Assembly: GCF_900105055.1 (NCBI RefSeq)
Contig: NZ_FNTA01000004.1
Span: forward strand, 5,115,501-5,179,500
Source of the DNA: Amycolatopsis lurida
GTDB taxonomy: Bacteria > Actinomycetota > Actinomycetes > Mycobacteriales > Pseudonocardiaceae
Reading direction: 5' to 3'
Length of the DNA: 64,000 nt
Numbering within the stretch: the stretch's first letter is position 1; every line of letters begins with the position of its first letter. The translations under genes and the position numbers were made by a program. Under the pieces are notes generated by a model, which was not told the origin of the DNA, did not search any database, and saw only the letters and a list, made by a program, of their open reading frames with translations. Below are positions 1 to 6,775 of the stretch, piece by piece.

Positions 1-216
1 CGTCGGAGTGTTGGCGCAATGCCCGGCCGTGACCGCCCATTGGGGCGCGATGAGCACCGCCCCGCACCGGTGTCCGTCCGGGCGGGGCGAGTCGTACTGG
101 AGCGAGACCATGAAGTCGTAGGGCCGGGTGGACTCGGTGCCGCCGATGACGGCCGACGCGGGGGCCGCCGTGGCCGTCATCATGGCCAGCGCGAGCGCGA
201 GGGATCGGATTCGCAT
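1..216 (-). CDS. Secreted trypsin-like (S1 family) serine protease, N-terminal fragment
   Basis: Only the first 72 codons are in the window; the gene continues past the left edge. The ATG at 216 begins a signal peptide: basic start MRIR, hydrophobic core, and an ASA-type cleavage site near residue 22. The mature part begins VIGGTEST, matching the I-x-G-G activation end of S1 proteases. Residues 62-67 read VTAGHC, the block carrying the catalytic histidine (His66), with Cys51 and Cys67 placed like the usual His-loop disulfide. The Asp and Ser of the triad lie outside. Likely an exported protease. Nothing upstream indicates regulation; the next gene is divergent, starting at 390. Confidence 0.85.
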   Translation of the reverse strand, partial: MRIRSLALALAMMTATAAPASAVIGGTESTRPYDFMVSLQYDSPRPDGHRCGAVLIAPQWAVTAGHCANTPT

Positions 217-389
217 ACCGATCACGCTGGCCGGTCCGTGTCCGCGGAACTCGATGAGCGCGTAACAGTTCCGTGCCCGCCCTGGCTGGTACTGCCGGAC
301 CCAGGCTGAACAGACCGTGCCATCTCCGGGCGGGGCCCGGTTTTCTGGACTCGTCACCTCGTGAATGAGTCCACTTAGGAGAAAAAGAA

Positions 390-1148
390 ATGTCGAACTC
401 GCACGCGAACAGGGTCGCCGTCGTCACCGGAGCGTCCAGCGGCATCGGCGAGGCGGCCGCTCGGCGGCTCGCCGCCTCCGGTGCTTCGGTCGCGCTGATC
501 GCCCGCCGGGCGGACCGGTTGGAAACGCTGGCCAAGGAGATCGAGCGCGACGGCGGTACCGCGCTCGTGCTCGCCGCCGACGTCGCCGACGCCGCGGCGA
601 TGCGGGCCGCGGCGGCCGAGGTCGAAGCGAAACTGGGCCGCGCGGACCTCTTGTTCAACAACGCCGGCGTGATGCTGGCCGCGCCGATCGACGAACTCGC
701 CACCGACGACTGGCAGCGCATGATCGACGTCAACATGACGGGCCTGATGAACGCGATCGGGGCGTTCGTCCCGCATCTCGTCGCTTCGGCGGACGAGAAG
801 GGCGTCGCGGACCTGGTGAACACCTCGTCCATCGGCGCGCAGGCCATCTTCCCGTCCTTCGCCGTGTACGTCGCCTCGAAGGCTTACGTGACGCACCTGT
901 CGAAGAACCTTCGCGCCGACCTCGGGCCGAAGGGCGTGCGGGTCGCGGCGATCGAGCCGGGCCTGGTCGAGACCGAACTGCAGGGTCATGTCACCGACGC
1001 CGGCGCTCTGCAGTGGCTGGACGGCGTGCGGGAGTCGCTGACCTGGCTGAAGCCCGAGGACATCGCCGAGACCGTGGCGTTCCTGACCTCGCTACCGGCT
1101 CGGGTGAACCTTCAGCAGGTCACCGTCATGCCCACGGCGCAGGTCTGA
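390..1148 (+). CDS. Short-chain dehydrogenase/reductase (SDR)
   Basis: A 252-residue classical SDR, the normal length for the family, predicted to be a cytosolic NAD(P)-dependent oxidoreductase. Visible motifs: cofactor-binding TGASSGIG at residues 13-20, NNAG at 90-93, the catalytic serine in NTSSIGA (about 146-147), and Tyr160-x3-Lys164 in YVASK. A purine-rich Shine-Dalgarno (AGGAGAAA) sits just upstream of the ATG. The substrate cannot be read from sequence. Its stop codon abuts that of the convergent TetR gene, which makes that regulator a possible but unproven controller. Confidence 0.9.
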   Translation: MSNSHANRVAVVTGASSGIGEAAARRLAASGASVALIARRADRLETLAKEIERDGGTALVLAADVADAAAMRAAAAEVEAKLGRADLLFNNAGVMLAAPIDELATDDWQRMIDVNMTGLMNAIGAFVPHLVASADEKGVADLVNTSSIGAQAIFPSFAVYVASKAYVTHLSKNLRADLGPKGVRVAAIEPGLVETELQGHVTDAGALQWLDGVRESLTWLKPEDIAETVAFLTSLPARVNLQQVTVMPTAQV

Positions 1149-1685
1149 TCACGGGAACAGGATCCGGGCGATCGCGCGGGCGGCGGTGTCCGGATCCTCG
1201 AGGAGCTCGGCACGAAGTGCGCCGGTGAGCCACAGGTTCGCGAAGCCGTGCATCAACGACCACGCGGCGACGCCCGCCATCGCGTCGTCGCTCACCGACG
1301 ACGCGCCGCTGGTCAGCAAGGCTCCCGCGCGGTCACGAGCGGCGGCCAGCGCGGCGTCGTCCGCGCGGTGGAGTTCGGGGCGGAACATCACCTCGAAATG
1401 CGCGCGATGCTCGATCGCGAAGCGCACGTAAGCCACCCCGACCTCGACGAAACCGCGATCGCCCTCGGCCGCGAGCGCGTCCGCGAGCAGGTCGAAGCCC
1501 TCGGCCGCCAGCGCGGTCAGCACCCCGGCCTTGTCGCCGAAGTGGTGCATCGGCCCGGCGTGCGAGACCCCCGCGCGCCGGGCGAGGTCGCGGAGGCTGA
1601 CCCCGGCCGGGCCGTGTTCGGTGATGGCCGCGACGGCGGCGTCGAGCACGGCCCGGCGGAGGTCGCCGTGGTGGTACGGACTCAT
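1149..1685 (-). CDS. TetR-family transcriptional repressor
   Basis: A 178-residue protein from the ATG at 1685 (MSPYHHGDLRR, a common TetR opening); upstream in-frame starts at 1703 and 1721 would run into the palindromic operator. The N-terminal helix-turn-helix is clear: SLRDLARRAGVSHAGPMHHF followed by DKAGVLTAL. The C-terminal two thirds is the variable ligand-binding and dimer domain, so the ligand is unknown. It is divergent from the DoxX-like gene at 1772, and a perfect 10-bp inverted repeat sits in the shared promoter, so autoregulation and control of that neighbour are likely. It faces the SDR gene tail to tail. Confidence 0.88.
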   Translation of the reverse strand: MSPYHHGDLRRAVLDAAVAAITEHGPAGVSLRDLARRAGVSHAGPMHHFGDKAGVLTALAAEGFDLLADALAAEGDRGFVEVGVAYVRFAIEHRAHFEVMFRPELHRADDAALAAARDRAGALLTSGASSVSDDAMAGVAAWSLMHGFANLWLTGALRAELLEDPDTAARAIARILFP

Positions 1686-1703
1686 GCCGATGAATCTAGT
1701 CAT

Positions 1704-1736
1704 TGACAAGATGGCCCGCAACGGCGCATCTTGTCA
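1704..1736. promoter_or_regulatory. Probable TetR operator in a divergent promoter
   Basis: Perfect inverted repeat TGACAAGATG (1704-1713) and CATCTTGTCA (1727-1736) with a 13-bp spacer. It lies between the TetR start (1685) and the DoxX-like start (1772). A consensus-like -35 TTGACA at 1703-1708 on the + strand overlaps the left arm, with CATCTT at 1727-1732 as a weak -10 at 18 bp spacing. Symmetry and position fit repressor binding over both promoters; the assignment to this TetR protein is inference. Confidence 0.75.
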
Positions 1737-1771
1737 GTGGAAAGATTCGCTGCTGCTCGGAAGGCATGGTC

Positions 1772-2260
1772 ATGGATCCCGGTCTCGCGCCCGTTCTGAT
1801 GCTGATCGCCGTCACGGCGACGTTGTTCCTGCTGGGCGTCTTCGGCGTCCAGCGGTTCAAGCCCTGGCCCGTCGCGGTGCGTGGTGGTGTCGCGGCACTG
1901 TTCGTCACCACCGGTCTCGCGCATTTCATCGGCATGCGCGAGGAACTCATCGCGATGGTGCCGCCCGCGCTGCCCGCCCCGGGACTGCTGGTCACCGTCA
2001 CCGGCGTCCTGGAACTCGTGGGTGCGGCGGGCGTGTTGTGGTCGCGCACGGCGCCGTGGGCGTCCGCCGGGCTGACGCTGTTGTTGCTGGGGATGTTCCC
2101 GGCGAACGTGTACAAGGCACTGCACGGGCCGGTGACTTCGACGATGGACGAACTCGTGCCGCGGAGCCTGATGCAGGTGGTGTTCCTCGCCGCGACGGTG
2201 TCGCTGGTGGTGTATTACGCGCGTACTCCGGACAGACCCTTTGCCCAAAGGAGACCTTAA
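1772..2260 (+). CDS. DoxX-like small integral membrane protein
   Basis: 162 residues with four hydrophobic segments (about residues 6-24, 36-52, 66-88 and 127-146), and the pattern GVAALFVTTGLAHF typical of DoxX/DoxD-like proteins. Start chosen at 1772 because GGAAGG at 1759-1764 gives normal spacing; the ATG at 1766 would be only one base from it. The function of this branch is not established; relatives are membrane proteins sometimes linked to redox stress. It is probably the main target of the divergent TetR repressor. Confidence 0.75.
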   Translation: MDPGLAPVLMLIAVTATLFLLGVFGVQRFKPWPVAVRGGVAALFVTTGLAHFIGMREELIAMVPPALPAPGLLVTVTGVLELVGAAGVLWSRTAPWASAGLTLLLLGMFPANVYKALHGPVTSTMDELVPRSLMQVVFLAATVSLVVYYARTPDRPFAQRRP

Positions 2261-2311
2261 GTCTTTCCCAAGTTCGGGCCCCGCTCTCGGGAACGGCACT
2301 ACTCTCTGAGA

Positions 2312-2473
2312 ATGAAGATCTCATTGTGGATCGGATTCTGTGGGCTGTGCATCCTCGCCGGGCACATGCTTCTCGGTGCGGTCGGTCTCGTACTGCTGAT
2401 GAGCTGTCTCCCGGCGGGGCGCGAACACGAATCCGGTGACAGAAAAGGGAAAACGTCCGCGCGGCTGGCCTGA
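2312..2473 (+). CDS. Small membrane-anchored or lipoprotein-like peptide, 53 aa
   Basis: ATG at 2312, stop at 2471-2473. The sequence has an almost continuous hydrophobic stretch (about residues 4-33) ending in LLMSCLPAG, which could be a lipobox (LMSC), followed by a charged tail rich in Glu, Arg and Lys. No strong Shine-Dalgarno is seen and no family is recognised. It ends just before the convergent membrane-protein gene at 2476. It may be a real small secreted or anchored peptide, or a chance open frame. Confidence 0.35.
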   Translation: MKISLWIGFCGLCILAGHMLLGAVGLVLLMSCLPAGREHESGDRKGKTSARLA

Positions 2474-2475
2474 CG

Positions 2476-3183
2476 TCAGCCCAGTGTGCTCGCGAAGGCG
2501 AGCGCGCCCAGAACCGGAACGGTGATCGCGGTGAGCATCATCGTCCGGCGGCTCGGTTTGGGACTTTCCAGTAATGCCCGGATACCGGCCGGAATCAACG
2601 CGACACAAAGCCCGGCGGTGCCGATGATCGACACGAATTCGGTACCTTTCAGAACGCCGAGTGGCAGAAGTCCCATCGTCGCCAGCCCGATCGACCCGAC
2701 GACGCCGAGCACTTTCGCCCGATAAGCGGCGAAGGCGAGGACGTACCAGCCGAACATGATCGTGAACGACAGAAAACTGAACAGATGCAGGTCCTGATAC
2801 GACTCGCTGACCACGCCCTCGGCGAATCCGGCGCCGCGGCGTTCGGCGAGTCCCAGCGCCGCCTGATCGATCCCGGCATGGAAGGTCCGCCCGAAGAGTC
2901 CGAAGAGGACGAACAGCCCACCCCAGGCGGCCAACGCCGGCCTGGTACGGCCGATTCTCGTGGCGAGCGCGACGATCGCGGGCCACAGCACGACATTGCC
3001 GGCCAGGAAACACGTGTACGCGGCGGTCATCAGCGCGGGATGCTCGCTCATCGCCCTGAGCTGGCTCGGGAAGAAGAAGTCGAAGCGCGCCCGCAGCAGC
3101 GTCCCGATGAGCAACAAGACCGGGCCGAGGACCATCGAGACCGCGGCGACGCGGCGGCCGGGGAAGACGTAGTCGGTTTCCAT
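2476..3183 (-). CDS. Hypothetical multi-pass membrane protein
   Basis: 235 residues from the ATG at 3183 (METDYVFPG). An in-frame extension to 3318 is Pro/Arg/Ser-rich and looks non-coding, so the shorter start is used. About six to seven hydrophobic helices alternate with short loops. A polar segment near the middle (RTFHAGIDQAALGLAERRG) is followed by SYQDLHLFSFLSF. No recognised family and no adjacent partner gene on this strand. A predicted inner-membrane protein of unknown role. Confidence 0.7.
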   Translation of the reverse strand: METDYVFPGRRVAAVSMVLGPVLLLIGTLLRARFDFFFPSQLRAMSEHPALMTAAYTCFLAGNVVLWPAIVALATRIGRTRPALAAWGGLFVLFGLFGRTFHAGIDQAALGLAERRGAGFAEGVVSESYQDLHLFSFLSFTIMFGWYVLAFAAYRAKVLGVVGSIGLATMGLLPLGVLKGTEFVSIIGTAGLCVALIPAGIRALLESPKPSRRTMMLTAITVPVLGALAFASTLG

Positions 3184-3341
3184 ACCCGGTGAGCCTGCCG
3201 ATCGCGGTGATGGTGCGGATCGGATCACGGTCCGGTCTTCGGGCTCAGCCCGTGGGTGGAGTCTTGGGGTTCTGGAGGGGACTGGTCGGGTTTCGGCTGG
3301 AAGCGGGGCGGGTGGCAATCTCGCCGTGGCATGGGCGGGTG

Positions 3342-3882
3342 GTTGCCGCTTTTCGGCGAGGTTGCTGGGACTCGGGCTGTACTCGCATCAGAGGGCGTGG
3401 ACGGGCTGTCTCCGTCTTTTGGCTGGGTGCGGGGGTGTGTGTCGACAATTCGGCAACTGACGAGCGCTCCCGCCGCATACGGTGCTGTTGCTGCTGGTGG
3501 GCGCCCGTGTAGTTCGGCACCTGGGAGACCTCTGGGGCGTGACTGGGCCGTCGCCGTTTCCTGGCGAGGGGTGGGGCGGGTGGTGACAATCCCGGCACTG
3601 GCGAGCGCGTCACCGTGCTGGCAGGGCTGTCGCCGGTTTCCGGCAACGCTGTTGGCGCCCGGACTGCGATCGCCCCCTGGACGGGGGCCGTTGCCGGTTT
3701 TGGTCAGGGCGAGGTGTCTTGTTGCCGCATGGCTGAGTTGTTGTCGTTTTCCGGCAACGCGGTTGCCGGCCACCGCCCGAATGCGGCATCGCCGGTTTCC
3801 GGCAGGTGATGGTGTGTGGCGGCAGCCCCAGGCGCTCGGGGAACTCACCGCCCGGTGGGGATTGTTGCCGTTTTCTGGCGAC
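3342..3882. repeat. Cluster of short hairpin repeats, consensus GTYGCCG-TTTTC-CGGCRAC
   Basis: The stretch 3184-3887 holds no convincing gene; open frames on all frames are low-complexity. It contains a recurring 18-19 bp hairpin, best copies at 3342-3360, 3550-3568, 3629-3647, 3690-3707, 3740-3758, 3788-3805 and 3864-3882, plus a weak one near 3406-3426. Each has a GCCG arm, a T-rich loop and a CGGC arm. Larger patches also recur: a GACAAT...GGCA..TG.CGAGCGC block appears near 3440 and 3588. Two more copies lie on the far side of the HNH gene. This looks like a dispersed palindromic repeat family. Confidence 0.7.
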
Positions 3883-3887
3883 AGTGC

Positions 3888-5189
3888 TCAGAACGGTGGC
3901 GGTTGGTCGGCTGGTGGCCGGGGTTGGTGGAGCGGCGGAGGCGTGCTGTCGTAGGCCTGGCCGGTGGGGGTGATGATGGTGAGGGTGCCGTCCGATGCGA
4001 ACTGGTAGGTCCAGCCAGGTTCGTCTTTCAAGCGGTGGTCGCGGCGGCAGAGATCGATCAGTTCGGTGTCGGCGGTGTGACCGCCGTGCTGCCACGGCAG
4101 CGAGTGGTCGAGGTCGCAGGCTTGGGCGGGGCGGTGGCAGCCGGGTCTTCGGCATTCCCGGTCTCGCACCCGCACGAACTCGTCCAGCCCCGCTGTCGGC
4201 CGATAGCGGTCCCGGCCGAGATCGAGTACTTGCCCGGAGAGCGGGTCGGTGATGATCCGCCGCAGCACCGTGTTCTCACCGCGGGCGATGTGGCGGGCCA
4301 AGCCCGCGGGAACAGCACCGTGCCCGGCCAGCTCTGCCGGCTCGTCGTTCAGGCCGAGATAGGTGAACAGATCCATGTACAGAAACACCTCGCTGCGTTC
4401 ACTCGCACCACCCTGGCCACCAAGGAGGAGAACGAGAGCGACATCGGCACGCAACTGGTCCAAAGTACGGCTCTCGCCACCGGTTTTCAGGGCTCGCGCT
4501 TCACGGTCGATGCGCTGGTAGGCGGCGGCCGCCTTCTCGGCAGGAGCGTCTTCGACCTCGATCGAGGCGACCCCGGTTTCGCCGTGGCGCAACGTGAGAC
4601 GACGGCCGTCCCGATGCCCCTCGGCCCGCCTGCCCGCACCGTCCGGATCGATGGTGTTCGCCGCGTGATTGGCGGCTTTGCGGATCTGGCCGGGGTTCTT
4701 GTCCGCGATCCGGTCCTCCAGGACCGCGTCAACAGCGCGCGCGTCGGTATCCGACAGCCACGCGGTGGCCGCGGCGACCTTCATCGCACCGAAGCCGCCG
4801 AGTTTCCCTTGGTCCATCAACCCGAGGGTGCGGGGCAGGCGGGTGGTCAACGCGTCGGCTGCGGCGACCACCGCACCCGCGTGATTGTCCACAAAGGACA
4901 ATGCGAACGCCACCTCCTGAACAACGCTGCGGGCGCCGGAACGGTGCCGGTTCAGCTGCGCCACAGCCCGGAACCGGATCGCTTCCAGCCGTGCGATCCC
5001 CGCCGACGCCGCCTGCGCGACAGCGACGGAATCCTTGTCGTCCAAGGAATCCACCACATCGTTCACCGGGGCCAGCACGGCCGGGTCGGTGAGATTTTCC
5101 AGAAGCGCCACAGGCGCGGAATGAGTGTCCACCTCACGAACATACGACTCGCCACCGACAAATCCCGGCCCCGCGGACACGGAGGGCAT
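3888..5189 (-). CDS. DUF222 / 13E12-repeat family protein with C-terminal HNH endonuclease domain
   Basis: 433 residues. Residues about 30-320 form the helical DUF222 region; the C-terminus carries a zinc/HNH module, CRRPGCHRPAQACDLDH then HGG, LCRRDHRLKD, with paired Cys and the HNH histidines intact. The tail is proline-rich. Proteins of this type are abundant in actinobacteria; in mycobacteria they sit inside REP13E12 elements. Biochemical function is unproven; a DNA nicking or cleaving role is inferred from the HNH fold. The ATG at 5189 touches one hairpin repeat; a GTG about 17 codons later is an alternative start. Hairpin repeats flank the gene on both sides. Confidence 0.85.
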   Translation of the reverse strand: MPSVSAGPGFVGGESYVREVDTHSAPVALLENLTDPAVLAPVNDVVDSLDDKDSVAVAQAASAGIARLEAIRFRAVAQLNRHRSGARSVVQEVAFALSFVDNHAGAVVAAADALTTRLPRTLGLMDQGKLGGFGAMKVAAATAWLSDTDARAVDAVLEDRIADKNPGQIRKAANHAANTIDPDGAGRRAEGHRDGRRLTLRHGETGVASIEVEDAPAEKAAAAYQRIDREARALKTGGESRTLDQLRADVALVLLLGGQGGASERSEVFLYMDLFTYLGLNDEPAELAGHGAVPAGLARHIARGENTVLRRIITDPLSGQVLDLGRDRYRPTAGLDEFVRVRDRECRRPGCHRPAQACDLDHSLPWQHGGHTADTELIDLCRRDHRLKDEPGWTYQFASDGTLTIITPTGQAYDSTPPPLHQPRPPADQPPPF

Positions 5190-5307
5190 CGCCGATTTTC
5201 GGCGACCAAGCCTCGGTCGGGCAAGCGAGGCTCGGTAGAAGAGCTACGCCGGCCGACAAGGCATCTCGACCTCCGAAGGTTCTATGGCATTGCCGTTTCC
5301 CGGCGAA
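5188..5307. repeat. Two further hairpin repeats on the upstream side of the HNH gene
   Basis: Copies ATCGCCGATTTTCGGCGAC (5188-5206) and ATTGCCGTTTCCCGGCGAA (5289-5307) match the family found at 3342-3882. The first overlaps the HNH gene start codon. Together with the downstream cluster they bracket the gene, which argues for a link between the repeat and this gene, though chance neighbourhood cannot be excluded. Confidence 0.6.
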
Positions 5308-5316
5308 ACCCGAACA

Positions 5317-5358
5317 CCGCTGTTCGGTGCCCGGCCAAGACCGGGCACCGAACAGTGG
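5317..5358. terminator. Strong stem-loop terminator, 15-bp perfect stem
   Basis: CTGTTCGGTGCCCGG (5320-5334) pairs perfectly with 5341-5355 around a six-base loop (CCAAGA); the pairing extends three bases further with one G-U. It lies just downstream of the DUF4394 gene stop (5370) on the minus strand and has no clear U-tract, as is common in actinobacteria. Confidence 0.75.
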
Positions 5359-5369
5359 CGTTCCCCGCC

Positions 5370-6224
5370 TCAGTTGGTATCGAGTGCGACGGCGATATCC
5401 CCGATCGGCAAGGGGAATTCGCCGACCTTGGTCGCCGCGCCGGTCAGCAGATTGACCGTGTGGAAGGTCGACGGGCCGGAGGCCGGGTTGAGCACGGCGA
5501 ACGCGCTCACTGAACTCGTCTTGCCGTTGGTCAGGTCGCTGTAGATGTCGAAGCCCGCGATCGGGCCGGTGTCGACGCCGAGCGCGCCGGTCGGGCTGAG
5601 GAGTCCGGCGTTGGCGGGTGACTGGATGAGCACCTGGTCGGTGGCCGTGCCGATGTCGAAGAGCGTGGTCGCGGTGTCGGGGTTGAGGTCGTTGTTCGTG
5701 TAGGCGGCGGCCGTGACGCCCCTGGTCGGCCCGCCGGCGGGTGGCGTGGTCAGGATGGTGTCTTCGACCGTGACGTGGTCGGCGAGGTTGTGCCGCAGGT
5801 TCTGGCCGTAGTCGCTGATCACCCGCAGCCGATCGGCGGCCGGGTTGAAGTCGACGCCGAAGTTCGTGCCGTACAAAGGAACACTCAGTTGCGAGACTTT
5901 CGTGACGATGACGTCCGCTGCCGCGGGCGGGAATTTGATCGTGTAGATACAGCCTTTCTCGCCCACGCCGTACAACAAACCGTTCTGTACCCGGAAATCG
6001 ATCCCGATCAGACGGGGCTCCCCGCAGGTGAGGCCCTGTACGACCCGGACCCAGTCGAGGACATGGGGCTGGGCGGTGGTGAAGGTGGCCATCAGCTTGC
6101 CGTCCGACGAGATCGCGAACGCCCGCGGCGTGGCCGCCTGTGCCGAGCCGGCGCTCGCGGTCCCGACGACGAGCGCCGCCGTGGTGGCCGCCGCGATCAT
6201 GGCCTTCATGAGTCGTGCCCTCAT
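5370..6224 (-). CDS. Secreted DUF4394-domain protein
   Basis: 284 residues from the ATG at 6224, which has CTCCCC (6231-6236, i.e. GGGGAG on the coding strand) at six bases. The N-terminus (MRARLMKAMIAAATTAALVV) is a signal peptide with an AxA-like site near SAQAA. The rest follows the DUF4394 pattern: GIDFRVQNGLLYGVG near the start, FNPAADRLRVISDYGQNLR in the middle, and a C-terminal GxLYxV-like beta repeat. Such proteins probably form a beta-propeller; activity is unknown. Exported, monocistronic, followed by a strong hairpin terminator. Confidence 0.85.
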   Translation of the reverse strand: MRARLMKAMIAAATTAALVVGTASAGSAQAATPRAFAISSDGKLMATFTTAQPHVLDWVRVVQGLTCGEPRLIGIDFRVQNGLLYGVGEKGCIYTIKFPPAAADVIVTKVSQLSVPLYGTNFGVDFNPAADRLRVISDYGQNLRHNLADHVTVEDTILTTPPAGGPTRGVTAAAYTNNDLNPDTATTLFDIGTATDQVLIQSPANAGLLSPTGALGVDTGPIAGFDIYSDLTNGKTSSVSAFAVLNPASGPSTFHTVNLLTGAATKVGEFPLPIGDIAVALDTN

Positions 6225-6352
6225 CCGTACTCCCCTCAGCGGAAACTGTGCGAGCACAAGCTATTCGGCGGCACTGGACGGGCATTGGACGTCGGTTGGA
6301 TCCGGCGTCCGGCGGCTTGCGGGCAGTGGGTACCGACGGAACAGTGTGAGTG

Positions 6353-6775
6353 ATGACGGCCAAGAAAATCCTTGCCTGCTCGGCGGTCCTCTGCGCCGGT
6401 TTCGCGATCACCACACCGGCCGAGGCGCACGCGGCCCCGGACTGCGCTTCCGGCGTCAAGGTCATCAAGCCGGTGGTGCTCGAAGACCCGGGGAGGTGGA
6501 CCTACACGTTCGACCTTTCGTGGTGCGCGGACGGCGGGACGATCAGCTGGGCCGAGCCGTCGGTGACGGCGCGGGTGCACAGTCCGGCCTGTCGCTGGGT
6601 CGGCCGGATCGAGGAGTCGCTGACGAAAACACCGGACAAGGCGTGGAGCGCGTTCGACATGAGCGAGTTCTCCTGCCGGGACGGCGCGGGCAAGGAGCAC
6701 GGCGTCAACCCGTGGGTCGTCGTCACGTTCCATCCGGCGGGCGCGTACGACACCAGCAGCGACATCGCGGCTTAA
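6353..6775 (+). CDS. Small secreted hypothetical protein with four cysteines
   Basis: 140 residues. Residues 1-28 are a signal peptide (TAKKILACSAVLCAGF core, cleavage near EAHA-AP). The mature part has four cysteines (contexts PDCAS, SWCADG, PACRW, FSCRD), which would allow two disulfides, and a beta-rich look. No family recognised. The ATG at 6353 is used; a GTG one codon earlier is possible. Its 3' end overlaps that of the convergent AfsR-like gene by 4 bp. It is divergent from the secreted DUF4394 gene. Confidence 0.7.
   Translation: MTAKKILACSAVLCAGFAITTPAEAHAAPDCASGVKVIKPVVLEDPGRWTYTFDLSWCADGGTISWAEPSVTARVHSPACRWVGRIEESLTKTPDKAWSAFDMSEFSCRDGAGKEHGVNPWVVVTFHPAGAYDTSSDIAA

Noticed and set aside
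3189-3954. Several long open frames on both strands across the hairpin repeat region
   Set aside because: They are Gly/Arg/Pro-rich, overlap on several frames at once and follow the repeats, so they are treated as composition artefacts.
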